A stretch of 64,000 nucleotides of DNA, taken from NCBI GenBank assembly GCA_007922225.1, contig VOCO01054983.1, forward strand, positions 62,001 through 126,000, in the 5' to 3' direction. The notes beneath the pieces are model-generated. The model had not been told where the DNA came from. It saw only the letters and a program-made list of their open reading frames with translations, and made no database searches. This document shows, one piece after another, positions 33,746 to 44,219 of this stretch. Positions within the stretch are counted from its first letter, which is position 1. Every line of letters begins with the position of its first letter. The stretch comes from Emydura subglobosa. Its lineage: Eukaryota > Chordata > Testudines > Chelidae. The position numbers and the translations under genes were made by a program.

Positions 33746-34319
33746 GCAAGTATTGCCGTTGCAGCAGGCCCGGTAAGTGCTACATTTTGCTCAGCAGACC
33801 CTTCCTTCGGCTGTATCTTCTCACTATGCTGGGTAAGAGTCTTCACCTTGCACTCAGATTTAACAGCATGCAGTTTGTGGCCGTGAAGGTTAATAATTGA
33901 CAATGGACAGCAAACAGTGTCTTAGCCCTCTAGCTGAAAGTCAGTGATGCTGAACATATAATTGTCCAGTACAGCTATATTTATTTCGCATATATTGCAG
34001 AACATTTTCTGGTGCCCAAGGTATTATTCTCCTGTGATCGCAGGAATATCTGAGGCCGATCAGCTTGGAAATGCTTCTTGAGGAAATTGGGTTTCTTCAC
34101 TCTATTAGGAGCATTCCATTTTTATGATTAAAATCAGAAAACAATGTTCTTTCCAGTTAAAATGAAATGTGCAAAATATGACTTTCCTATAACTAGGTTT
34201 CCAAATACTTATCTAAAGTGCTCTGAAAAGGTATTAATAAATAAGGATGAAAAATGAAAACTGCATAGTAAACATGTTTCAAACTATATTTACTGAATAT
34301 TATGGTCAACATGCTTTGA
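33746..34319. other. AT-rich, no gene recognised
   Basis: No named repeat. Confidence 0.4.
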
Positions 34320-34509
34320 AAAAGTAATAATACTTTACACTTTGAAATAGCATCTTTCAAAGGAGAACCTTAGCAATATAAAACAATGCCATCATCAGAA
34401 AGTTAGGCCTTGATTTATCCAATATACAGAAACAGGTGAACTGAGGCAGAGATGTAGTGGCTTGCCCAGGGTTCCTGCAGTCACAGATGACAAATTCCTA
34501 CTTCAATCC
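34320..34509 (-). mobile_element. MIR-like SINE (minus)
   Basis: ATACTTTACACTTTGAAATAG, CAGGTGAACTGAGGCAGAGA, GTGGCTTGCCCAGGG and the box B complement CTTCAATCCCAG. The next MITE begins where the box A part would follow. Confidence 0.65.
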
Positions 34510-34615
34510 CAGTTCAGCAGAACTCTAACTGCATGCTTAAGTGCTATTGACTTTAATGGGACTTAAGCATATGCTTAATTAAGCATGTGCTTAAGTACTT
34601 TGTTGAATAGAGCTG
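34510..34615. repeat. Palindromic MITE (TTCAGCA...TGCTTAAGTGC)
   Basis: GTTCAGCAGAACTCTAACTG, GCATGCTTAAGTGCTATTGAC, and on the right AAGCATGTGCTTAAGTACTT and TGTTGAATAGAGCTGG. Same family as the MITE at 53.23 kb. Confidence 0.75.
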
Positions 34616-34754
34616 GACTGTTGAACGGAGGCCTTAAAACCCATTCTCAAGCAATCTTTCAATATATAGATAAATAAGATACGTTCTGTGTCCCAGCGTG
34701 TTTACAATCTAAGGCAGACAAGGCCCTGGACAAGAGTTCAGGACTGAAGAGGGG

Positions 34755-35035
34755 TGGAGAGGATCCTTCTTCTCGTCAAGAAGCCAGTGCTGCGGTCAGC
34801 AGGCTAGATCTCCCTTGTTATGAGAGCAAGTGGGCAGCTGGCAAGGAGTTCTCTATAAGGGTTCCAAGGCTCTGGAATTTGCTCACCCTGTTAGTCCAAA
34901 ATAGCTCAAGTTGGGTGACTTTCTGGGCATGCTGCAAAAGGCACCTGTTTGAGAGGGTTTTCAGAGAAGGCTGAGGGTGTTTTTCTTGGATGGTGAAGAG
35001 GGACAAGCGGCTGGTTGAGTTCCTGTGGAACTGCT
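34755..35035 (+). mobile_element. Possible LINE 3' coding remnant
   Basis: The plus strand reads GSKALEFAHPVSPK, a stop, then LKLGDFLGMLQKAPV. The pattern loosely resembles the PxLWNxLPxxVR...FKxxLKTHL block after the reverse transcriptase in some LINE families. Preceded near 34660-34715 by a SINE-tail-like TTTACAATCTAAGGCAGAC. Tentative. Confidence 0.3.
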
Positions 35036-35416
35036 GATTTTAAACCAGTCAGTTCCACACCACCTGTGTCCTGCCAGCGGTGTCTTGTCTGATTTCACTC
35101 TTTGGTGCAAGCGATGTGTCTCATTTATGGTCCATATCCCACAGTGGAATCCAGCGGACAGGCCTTTGCACCCTAATGGAATTATTGGAGTCAGCTCAGT
35201 GACAGTCTGCCTGTAAGAACGGATCTCTTCGGTGGATTGGGGCTCATGCTAGGAAAGTGTTGGTAGATGTACAGTGTGATGTAGATATTTAAGAATAAAA
35301 TAATGGTTAATCATAATCACGGGTAGAAAAGAATGTAGAACCAGAGGACTCTGTTTCCCAGCCTCCTGCACTCACCATTAGCCCAAATTTCCCTCTTGCA
35401 GTTCCTCAAAGGATAA

Positions 35417-35575
35417 GAGGTCAGATTTTGAGCTGGTGTAAATTGGCATAACTCCACTGACTTTAGAGGCCCTACAGCAATCTGTGAATCTAGCCCAATG
35501 TGAACTATCCCTGTAACGGTATGGAATCCAGGAGTGATTCTATTGAAGTCAATGGAAGTTTTACACCAGTTTTGA
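35417..35575. repeat. MITE remnants (GAGCTGGTGTAAATTGGC)
   Basis: GTCAGATTTTGAGCTGGTG, ATAACTCCACTGACTTTAG and, after a gap, TTGAAGTCAATGGAAGTTTT with ACACCAGTTTTG. Left and right parts of GTGTAAAT-type palindromes. Confidence 0.5.
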
Positions 35576-35754
35576 TGTGTATGGAGACTCACAAGTTTCC
35601 ATGAGACAGGTGCCTTGGGGAGTGAAGGGCTTTTCAAGTGACTTTTCAAGTCCGCAGGAAATAGATGAAAGAGTACAGGAGAGCAGCTGTGTTCTTCCTC
35701 ATCCACTTGCTGATTTCAGCCTACGCCTGTATAATATTTGGTTGAAGAATGACT

Positions 35755-35835
35755 TACTGAGTGTAATGCTGTGTCCTGCGTTTTGCAGGAGGTCAGACTA
35801 GGTGATCGTGATGAACCCTTATGACCTTAACAACC
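35755..35835 (+). mobile_element. CR1-type 3' end fragment
   Basis: TGCAGGAGGTCAGACTAGG and GATGAACCCTTATGACCTTA match the GGAGGTCAGACTAGATGATC...CTTCTGACCTTA pattern of CR1 3' UTRs. Confidence 0.65.
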
Positions 35836-37089
35836 GAGTTTAAGACAAAGAAAATACGCAGTATGTGTGTGTCAGCTGCCATCTTGGCTAACACTGGGCA
35901 TTGAACTGGAGATATTCAGAGTTGTGTCTACAACTTGAGCTCAAAAGCCCGGCTTCCTAGCTAACAGCTGTAATATACTCACATTTTCTGTGGATCAGGC
36001 ACAGGGAAGGACACAAAACACACACTAATCAATGTGTTATATATACACATCCCAGAAACCGGGAAAATCAGGAATGTATGAGATTTCTTTAAACCAGCTG
36101 ACTAATGCCCAACCAAATGTGTGTCAGATCTCTGACTGAGGGGATAGGCAAAGGATTGTAGATTGGGGACGTCTGAAGGGGCTGGGATGCAAAAAACCAA
36201 AACTACGTGGAGTCAGGGGAACAGGATTCAGGAGAAGGGAGGGATACAGTTTTGGGGAAGAGAAAAGAAAGGGGTTGGGTTGGGAAGGAAGACAGATTTA
36301 CAAGGTTCAGATAAGATGAAGATCATCTTCAGCAAAGCCTCATATCTAATTTACCTGTATGGTGGAAGAGATATAGAGCTGTGTGTTTTGTCAGGAGGTG
36401 CAATATCTGTGATCCAAAAGGCAATCTTCAATCTTTCAATTCAGTCTCTCGGTCTGATCTATCTCTGGTTAATACTTTGTATTTTTTTAATGATCCTTGT
36501 GTGAACAGTTCATTATTATTCTGCTGTGGCAGGTAAATTTACAGAAGAGCTCCATAATTCACTCATTCTGGCTGTCACATCTCACCTTCTGCTGGAATCA
36601 TCAGGGAGATGTTTCCTGCTCTACTTCACATATGGCTTCAAACAGCCAGCTACATTCTCCTGTCTACCATTAGTTATGCACAATAGTAATGTAACTTGCC
36701 ATAGCTGGGCAGCTTATTACTCTCTCTATAGTGTGAAGACACATAGCTACTTATATGATATCATGCTGCACGCCATGGTCAGTCATGGTGACAGCAAGGA
36801 ACGAATTCACATCTCCCTTCCAAACGTAGACCTCTACCATGCAAGCTAAAGGAAAATTTCCAGTATCTAGTTGCAGTATAAGGCATATGATACAGTTAAA
36901 GAGTTTTGATTCCATCGAGTAAAAGGCAGTGGTCCACATACATATGCTCCAGTTCATTATAATATGTTTATTAAGGATTCATTCTAATAATTTTCAGTGC
37001 ATGGGTCTGATTCTTAATGCAACAATGACATTTCATTTGGTTAAAAAACTAAGGCAACCATCTGCTGTGCAGGGTCAGATCCTGCCTCC
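35836..37089. other. No gene confirmed
   Basis: Plus-strand frames of 113 codons (36163-36504) and 107 codons (36526-36849) have no domain I recognise. The first ends in a hydrophobic run (IYLWLILCIFLMILV). Neither has a repeat or promoter context. Confidence 0.3.
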
Positions 37090-37355
37090 TCTGTAGATAG
37101 TGCAAGGCAGTGGGAGTCAGAAGACCTAGCTTCTATTCCCAGCTCTGCCACTGACTTGCTGTGCGACCTCGATCAAATCACTTCATCTCTCTGAACCTCC
37201 ATTTCTGCTTCCTACCCTTTTATCCATTCCATCTATGTAGACCGTTGGCTCTTTGGGGCAGACATTGTCTTTTTGCACCCAGCAAAATGGAGCCCCAGTC
37301 TGGGCTGGGGTCTCTAATCTCTCTCAAAATAGAAATAAATAGCAGTAACAGATAC
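37090..37355 (+). mobile_element. MIR-like SINE with tail
   Basis: GCAGTGGGAGTCAGAAGACC, box B-like CTTCTATTCCCAGC, GCCACTGACTTGCTGTGCG, and tail TTGGCTCTTTGGGGCAGAC, ending GAAATAAATAGCAG. Confidence 0.85.
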
Positions 37356-37739
37356 TTGAGTTGAACAGTACTTCATTCCAGTCCCATTAACTTCAATGGC
37401 TAAAGCTGGTAGAATGTTGCCTAAACAAATGGGACCAAGTTCTCTGCTCAATTGCACCAAAGCATCTGCATTGCTGGTAGTGGGGCTGTGCCCGTATAAA
37501 TGAAGAGAGGATACAGTGGGAATGTTGTTAGTTGGCATGACGTGTGGGTGTTCTGTCTTTTTTTAAATTTTTTTTGCAGATCAACATTATTCTTTTCCTG
37601 ACTTCTTTTCTGAGACAAATTGTCATTCCTGTCATGAGCCGTATGCTCTTATGATGCTGCTTAATTAGGTTGATTAGAGTCTTGGCTTTGTCATGTTCCC
37701 TGTCTTGGGCTTCTGTAGCCACACAGAACATGTGCAAGC
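37356..37739. other. No gene; weak MITE remnants
   Basis: 37370-37500 contains CATTAACTTCAATGGC and GGACCAAGTTCTCTGCTC, MITE-like pieces. A run of TTTTTTAAATTTTTTTT lies near 37560. Confidence 0.35.
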
Positions 37740-38060
37740 AGGCAATTCATTTGAGCAGGCATAATTTGAGTTTAGAATAGCCAGGGCAACAGCTCACTTT
37801 AATATACTGCTAATAAGTAATCTTAATTACACAACTCGGTGGGACAGTTTGCAGATAATTCAGGTAACTTCAAAATGGAGATGTTCAGCAGGTAATTGGT
37901 AATTTATCTTCTGACCTTCTATTGCTTTAGTAAATTACATGTTCTTATTACTTGTCATCCCTGCACTATCCAATCTGCTAAAATGTCAGCTACAGCGAGG
38001 GAAGGAGTTTGATTATAAGAGGTAGCTTTGTTTTAGCGTCTCTGCCTTCTGAATTCCCTC
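37740..38060. promoter_or_regulatory. Candidate non-coding regulatory island
   Basis: Repeat-poor AT-rich stretch with AGTAATCTTAATTACAC, GGTAATTGGTAATTTATC and TAAATTACATGTTC. Resembles conserved elements in composition only. Confidence 0.3.
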
Positions 38061-38266
38061 ATCCCCACCCCTTCCACTCCAATAATTGCCTTCATTTTGT
38101 TTCAAAACACTTGAAATCTAGTTTTCGAGACAGGTCCAGATTACTGTAGTACTTACATGCCTCACAAACACTAATACATTTATCCTCACGATACCCCTCT
38201 GAAGCACAGAACTTTTGTTGTCCCATTTTCTACATAACTAGGAAACTGAAGCACACAGACATGAAG

Positions 38267-38535
38267 GGTCGGATGGGAACTACTCGACTGGATCACACCC
38301 ACAGTCCATCTAGTCCAGTAGCCTGTCACCAACAGCAGCCAGCACCAGCTCTTCAGAGTGAGATGCAAGAATCCTCTAGTAAGTACACGTAGAGTAATCT
38401 GCCCCTTTTCTCCCCCTCCCATTAGATCCCATTGTGACCTCTAATAGTTAGAGACTGGCTTTTGTTCCAAAGAATGAGGTTTAATATCCCTTCCCAAATT
38501 TTGGTTAACAAGAATATCCGGAGTAATAATTAATG
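38267..38535 (+). mobile_element. Interspersed repeat (TCCATCTAGTCCAGTAGCCTG)
   Basis: ACAGTCCATCTAGTCCAGTAG, AACAGCAGCCAGCACC, ATCCTCTAGTAAGTAC, CTAATAGTTAGAGACTGGCT and GAGGTTTAATATCCCTTCC, in the order I recall for a common reptile repeat related to CR1 3' sequences. Inserted in a SINE. Confidence 0.6.
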
Positions 38536-38561
38536 CTATCTATTTTCCAAAGAGTTCAGCA

Positions 38562-38614
38562 CCCAGATTTTCAATAGGAGCTTGTGGGTGCTGAGCACTT
38601 TTAAAAATCTGGCC
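38562..38614. repeat. Short MITE (CCCAGATTTTCA arms)
   Basis: CCCAGATTTTCAATAGGAG and CACTTTTAAAAATCTGGCC are inverted complements, with GTGGGTGCTGAG inside. Confidence 0.55.
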
Positions 38615-38695
38615 AGAAGTGATTTACCCAGCATCACTCAAAGTCTGAGACAGAGAGAAACTGAACCCAGACCTCTAGAGTCCCAGGCCATTCTA

Positions 38696-38822
38696 CCCGT
38701 TTTACAGATGGGAAACTGAGACACAGAGAGACCCAAGGTCACACAGGAAGCCTGTGTCAGAGCAGGGGCTTCAGTTATGGTTTCCTGAGTCCCATATTAG
38801 CACTACTAACTGCTGGGCCAAA
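38696..38822 (-). mobile_element. MIR-like SINE (minus), second tandem copy
   Basis: CCGTTTTACAGATGGGAAAC, GACACAGAGAGACCCAAGG, CACACAGGAAGCCTGTGTC, box B region GGGGCTTCAGTTATGG. It follows head-to-tail on the SINE at 38616-38695. Confidence 0.8.
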
Positions 38823-39556
38823 CTCGCATTCTCCAGATTTGAGATAAAGCCAATTAATGATCAGACTGTTTTGAGGGGGTGGAGAGTCAGAGAGTATATA
38901 GTTGGATGGAAAATTCAAGCGCTTACTCCTCTGCATGACACAGCACAATGACTGACAAAGACCAAAAAAAATGAGGCACATGCCACAAAACCAAATACAA
39001 CAAGCAGCCTGAAATGAACATGGTTGGGAGAAGGGGGTTGGCCCTGTTTAACTTATATGAAGTGTTCTGAAAATCAAGACTTTGCATTTCCTAGGCATTT
39101 ATGACCATAAACAAGGGGAGAACAGCAGGTCCTCATAGGACACAAAGGTACTTCTGGGTCTAAATATGTGAGACACAGCTGGTAATGAGATACAACTGAG
39201 AGGTAAAGGGGTACAGTTGAATTTCGATTTAAAAAACAAGTCACTGATGCATAGAAGGCAGCTGTAGGTAGGAGACTCTTAAGGCAAAGCGCTTGGAATA
39301 TTCATCACACCACAAAAGGCTGGGATAATGCAATATCAAAACACAAGGCTACCTTTTCTTGCTCCCTCAGGTTGTAGTCCTTTTGTTCTGTCTCATTTCA
39401 GTGGCCATCAATACATCTGTCTCCTTCTATCTCAGCTGGATTTGGTTGATGGAGGTCCAACTGGCGAAAAGCCCAGATGCATCTCTTTCCCTGTCTGTGA
39501 TCTGTAAGAAAAGAAACCCTCATCAGAAAAACATTGCTTACAATTTAAATCCAAAT
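38823..39556. other. No gene recognised
   Basis: Unassigned sequence between a SINE and a homopolymer tract. Confidence 0.4.
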
Positions 39557-39599
39557 CCCCCCCCCCCCCCCCCCCCGGGTTTTTTTTTTTTTTTTTTTT
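39557..39599 (+). repeat. Poly-C / GGG / poly-T tract
   Basis: Twenty C, three G, twenty T and then A. Read directly. Such tracts are error-prone in assembly. Confidence 0.95.
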
Positions 39600-40829
39600 A
39601 AACTTTCAATAAATTCACAAGAGGAATTTGGGTCTTATCAGCTGGAAAAAAAAACACAACCTCAATCTCAAAGCTCTATAATCAGTCTGTCAGGGCAACC
39701 TTGCTGTGATTATCTAACCCAATAAGCCTAATACATAAAAGAGTTCTGAGCTGCCCTTAATTAGCTAATAATACTGAACTCTCAGATAACAGGATGATAA
39801 ACCATACAGGATGATTTACTAGCAGTTTATGCAAAGTCTTTGGTGTGACTGTGACATTTGTTTGCCAGGAAAAGAAGCTGCAGCTACAGAAAAGGGCAGC
39901 TTGGCTTAAGAAAGAGGGACAACAAACACAACACACCCAGAAATGGATCCAGGAGAGAAATTCTCAGAGTTGCTGCATAGTTTCAACTCAGGTTGCACAT
40001 GCTCAGAAAGAGGTTCTGGAGAGGCTTTGGTCTTTAAAGGTACAGAACCATATAACACAGAATCATCATGTTATGCTGGACTCTCTTCTGAGGAATCATT
40101 TTTTCTTCCTACATTGCCAGCTCCTGCAATAACTGGAGCATTCATTAAAGCCCCAACCCCTGGAGATATGTGATCAGGTGAGGATCTCAGCTTTCCTTCA
40201 AAGTTTCTAGCCCTCATGTTGCAAAAAAACCCAAACAAACAAACAAAAAAAAACACCTGAAGACATGACCGGAGTGCATCATAAAGGCTCAGAAAAAATA
40301 AACCATCCCAAAAGGCAAATACAAAGACCTCCAAGAGTAGTTTTTTAAACCTTGTTATTTGTGAGGCCTGGCTCATGACTTCTGAATGTTTGGGGTTTGC
40401 AATAGTGCTCTATCACATTTAGCGCACAATGGGGGAACCCTGATTGGGACTACCATAACCTAAAGAATAGCTCGAAACAATAAGTGGCTATCTCCCAAGT
40501 TCAGTGAGCTACACCAATTCACTGATGTTGGGGTGATGACCTAGACATCAAATACTCCCCCACTGCCATCCAATCCCCTCTGATACCATTTTCCCATGCA
40601 ACTAAAAGAAGCACTTCCCTCCCCCCCCCCCCCAAAGGTGTTCCGTGTATGGTGACTCAGGTAAAATGGATCCCAGATTGGAACCACAATAAGAAGATGG
40701 GAGAATGTAACTAGTTTTGTGTGTGTTTATTGCTATGTTCTTTAAACAGACAATAAAAGGTACAGGTACAAGAGTAAAATGCCTGAAAGCTACATGGAAA
40801 CTTTTTAAAAAACACCATAATAGGAGGTC
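39600..40829. other. No gene recognised; homopolymer
   Basis: Unassigned. Contains a 13-C run at 40621-40633 and AAACAAACAAACAAAAAAA near 40233. TTCTGAATGTTTGGGGTTTGC near 40380 resembles the end of the repeat at 57.85 kb. Confidence 0.4.
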
Positions 40830-42055
40830 AGATTACATGTATACCCCAAATTAAAAAAAACAAAAAACAACATAGTAAGAAAACCAAAAAAAGTGCCACC
40901 ATGGCTAAACAGAGTAAAAGAAGCCGTTCAAGACAAAAAGGCATCCCCTTTAAAAATTGGAAGTCAAATCTTACTGAGGAAAATAGAAAGCATAAACTCT
41001 GACCAGTCAAGTGCAAAAGTATAATTAGACAGTCTAAAAAAGAATTTGAAGAGCAACTAGTACAAGAGACAAAAACAGTCTTTTTTTAAAAGTACATCAG
41101 GCACAGGAAGCCTGCCTAACAATCAGGGGGGCTACTGGATGATCGAGGCGCTAAAAGTACTCAGTGAAGACAAAGCCATTGCAGAGAAGCTAAATGAATT
41201 ATTTGCGTTGGTCTTCACTGCAAAGGATGTGAGGGAGAGTCCCACACCTGAGGGATTCTTTTTAGGTGACAAATCTGAGGAACGGTCCCAGATTGAGGTG
41301 TCAGTAGAGGCGGCTTTGGAACAAATTGATGAGATGATACTCACCCAAGAATTCTGTAGAAACTCGTATATGAAACTGCAGAACTATTAATTGTGGTATG
41401 TATCCTATCACTTAGAATCATAGAAGATTAGGATTGGAAGGGATGTCAGGAGTTCATCTAGTCCAATTTAAATAATCTTTTGTTTAGCTAACGTGACCCA
41501 GTTTTTAAAAAAAGACTCCATATATGATCCTGGCCATTACAGGCTAGTAAAAGCTTAACTTCAGCACCTGGAAAACTGGTTGTAACTATAATAAAGAGCA
41601 GAATTATCAGACTCATAAATTAACATGATTTGCTGGGGGAAGAGCTAACATGGATTTTGTAAAGGGAAATCACACCTCACCAATCTATAATAATTCTTTG
41701 ATGGGATCAACAAAATGTGGACAAGGGTGATCCAGTGGATATAGTGTACTTGGACTTTCAGAAAGCCTTTGACAAAGTTCCTCATCAAAGGCTCTCAAGC
41801 AAAGTAAGCTGTCATTGGACATGAGGGAAGGTCCTCTCATGGATTTTCCTTGCTAAGACAGGAAACAAAGGGTAAGAATAAATAATCAGTTTTCAAAATG
41901 GAGAGAGGTAAATAGCAGTGTCCCCCAAGGATTTATACTGGGACCAGTGCTGTTCAACATACTCAGAAATGTTCTGCAAAAACCAGGTAAACAGCGTGGT
42001 GACAAAACTTGCAGATGATACAAAATTATTTAAGCTAGATAAGTCCAAATGATTG
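40830..42055 (+). mobile_element. CR1 LINE fragment, linker and reverse transcriptase
   Basis: 41139-41390 encodes the post-endonuclease linker (EKLNELFALVFTAKD). RT follows out of frame in places: DPGHYRLVKA (41.53 kb), HGFCKGKSHLTNL (41.65 kb), QKAFDKVPHQR (41.76 kb), GPVLFN (41.94 kb) and LADDTKLFKLDKS (42.02 kb), the catalytic ADD block. Multiple stops and frameshifts make it dead. Its lineage matches the copy at 1-640. Confidence 0.9.
41414..41470 (-). mobile_element. CR1 3' end inserted in the plus-strand CR1
   Basis: AGAATCATAGAAGATTAGG, TTGGAAGGGATGTCAGGAG and TTCATCTAGTCCAA are the complement of the CR1 3' terminus, in opposite orientation to the surrounding CR1: a nested insertion of only the tail. 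Confidence 0.75.
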
Positions 42056-42109
42056 TTCCACTATTAATAAATACTTTATTGGGCCAGAGTGAGAGAGAAA
42101 GAACAGGAA

Positions 42110-42735
42110 TAACTCTGTAGTCCAGTGTTAGAGCATCCACCTGAGAAGAAGAAGCAGCATACCTCTGTTCAAATCCTCTCGCTGAGAGGGGGAATTGAAC
42201 CTGAGTTGCCTATGTCTCAGGCAAACGTGCTAACCACTGGGGCAAACAGTTATAAGGCAGGCACCCTTATGTCAACCACCTTCTGTGGCTGTTTTGCATA
42301 GAGCAAGGTAAGCACCTAACTCATTTGAGCAAGAAATGCCTTAGTCACCTACACCATCTGACTCCAGGCAGCTGGTGCCTGTCCATGGACCGATAAGTAG
42401 GTGCCTCCCTACAGCCTTCACTTAGGTGTCTATGTCCAAGAAAGACGTAGCGCTCAGGACACCCCCCTGTCATCAGCATCTACCACTGGCTATCTTAGGG
42501 GGCTCCCCACCTAGCACACTGGTTTTATGGATTGCATACATTCTGAGGTCCTACCTACCCCTGTTGATTATATAGGGAGCCTGGGCACCTAACTTGGCAT
42601 TGTGGATCCCAGTGGTGTTCCTGTGATTTTCTAAGCGCCTAGAAAATTAGGTGCCGTGATGCTCAGCATTACAACAGCTAAATTCCTTCATAGATCCCAC
42701 CCTTGGCTTTCATCTCTCAGTTCCCCGTCTGTAAA
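42110..42735. repeat. Composite repeat, copy 4
   Basis: Opposed tRNA-like arms are clearest here: AGTGTTAGAGCATCCACC with TGTTCAAATCCTC, then GGGGGAATTGAACCTGAGTT with GTGCTAACCACTGGGGC as the inverse. GTAGGTGCCTCCC, CACTTAGGTGTC, GGCACCTAACTTGGC and AAATTAGGTGCCGTG follow. Non-coding. Confidence 0.65.
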
Positions 42736-42890
42736 ATAGAGAGAACAATCCTTCCTTTGTTGTCACCTTTCTCAGGCAGGGATTGTCTCTTATTCTGTGT
42801 TTGTACAGCACCTAGCACAGTGAGGCTCGGTTTTCTCTTCGAGGCCTCTAGGTGCTGCTTTAATACAAATAATAAGAAAAAGCTCATTGT
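42708..42890 (+). mobile_element. SINE 3' half with tail
   Basis: CATCTCTCAGTTCCCCGTCTG, TAAAATAGAGAGAAC, AGGCAGGGATTGTCTCTT, TTGTACAGCACCTAGCACAG, GCCTCTAGGTGCTGC and AATACAAATAATAAG. The 5' half is absent, replaced by the composite repeat. Confidence 0.8.
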
Positions 42891-43456
42891 TAGCAACTGA
42901 CGATCAAGGGACTACAGCCATTAGGATTTCATGATCCTACCCGAATGGTTTTTAAACGAACACCAGATTCTGTAGCCACCAAGAATTTCATTTACCAATT
43001 TTCAGCTTCTTTCAGTAGCTGCTAATACATGTGCAAGTACTAATTATCAGGAACATGCACCGAATAAATCCCCTCATTTTCTACTTTGACCTTTATCTGC
43101 CACTTGACAACATTTAAAACAAAATATTTTTAATCAGAGATGCTTAAGAATCAGCCAGGTTATACTTCAGGATTTTTTTTCTCCCATCATCTTCTTTGCT
43201 CCACATAATCAGAGTGGTCATTAATTTTAAATAGAGCTAATTGCTGTCTTGTAGCTTTTCTAAACCCATCTGTACCGGCAAACTTGAACAGGAGTAAAAT
43301 AGACTTTGAGTCTTGGTAAGACTGGGAGGGTGGGGCAGGAAGGGGTAATATGCTTGAGTTTCTATGTGCTATAACCAAATTCTCTTCTCAGTTACACCAA
43401 TGCACTTTTGGATCCATATTTTGCATTATAGCATCTAGTTGCTAGATAACCTACTA
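42891..43456. other. No gene recognised
   Basis: AT-rich. About 43070-43150 is unique-looking (TTTGACCTTTATCTGCC, AAAATATTTTTAATCAG). Confidence 0.4.
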
Positions 43457-43706
43457 GAGCCTGATTCTCCATTGCCCTGCACCTTTGGAGGTCATTTACA
43501 CCAATGCAAAATGTTGCCATTATGACGTGGTAGCATTTTACATTCACTTTGCACTGCTATAAACGGCTACACACAAGGCGCAAGAGCCCCAGAAAATATA
43601 AATAAAAAAGATACCTGGGGCGTCATCCTGCTTTCAGATACACCAGTTTATGTAACGGTGGAGTTATACCAATAACTAAAACCAATGTGAGATCCAAATC
43701 AAGCCC
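43457..43706. repeat. MITE cluster
   Basis: GAGCCTGATTCTCCATTGCC with GTCATTTACACCAATGC, then TCAGATACACCAGTTTATG, GTGGAGTTATACCAATAAC and GATCCAAATCAAGCCC: arms of ACACCAGT-type palindromes. Confidence 0.55.
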
Positions 43707-43964
43707 ATTATCTTGCAGATGAGATGTAAAACCAAGGCCCTGATCTCTTGTGGTTCTCAATATTCCTATGGCACTGTTCACTTCAATTACCTGGGTGCTT
43801 ATTTAAAATGTTGGGTGTTAATTCAAGCTACTAATAAAAGCAATTAAATTCTAGCTACACAGAATACCCCACAGCTGTTTCAGTTGGTTGGAGAATTCTT
43901 CCTTATTTTCCACCCTCTGACCTATGTGCTGTGTAACTGTTACTGTGTTTCACCCCAGATACAG

Positions 43965-44160
43965 TGAATATAACATTACACTGGGACTCAGGAGACCTGG
44001 GTTCTATTCTTGGAGTTATCACGAGCCTGCTGGGTGACTTTGGGCAGATCAGGTCTGTGCCTCTGTTTCCCCATCTGTAAAATGGGAATAACAATGCCAA
44101 CGTCCTTTGTAAAGCACCTTGATAGGTACTATGGAAAATGCTAAAGATGACCTAGGTATT
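43965..44160 (+). mobile_element. MIR-like SINE
   Basis: ACTGGGACTCAGGAGACCTG, GGTTCTATTCTTGG (box B), CTGGGTGACTTTGGGCAG, TCTGTTTCCCCATCTGTAA, AATGGGAATAACAATG, TGTAAAGCACCTTGATAGG. Good match to the full copy at 3308. Confidence 0.88.
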
Positions 44161-44219
44161 ACCATGACCTCTGACCCTTCTGAGATTCACCTCAGACATC
44201 TCACCCCTACACTAATGCA

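Larger units (their letters stand above)
38145..38695 (-). mobile_element. MIR-like SINE (minus) split by a 349-bp insertion
   Basis: The 3' part is 38145-38266 (CATTTATCCTCACGATACC, CCCATTTTCTACATAAC, GGAAACTGAAGCACACAGAC). The 5' part from 38616 reads GAAGTGATTTACCCAGC, CAGAGAGAAACTGAACCCAG and CCAGGCCATTC. GAAG at 38263-38266 and 38616-38619 may be a short target duplication. The break is again at the CACAGAGA^AAGTGAC site. Confidence 0.65.

Noticed and set aside
34755..35035. Processed pseudogene of a cellular gene
   Set aside because: No recognisable cellular protein or poly-A tail; the residue pattern fits a LINE 3' remnant slightly better, and even that is weak.
36163..36504. 113-codon frame with a hydrophobic end, possible small membrane protein
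   Set aside because: No homologue recognised, no promoter or splice context; the hydrophobic tail follows T-rich sequence.
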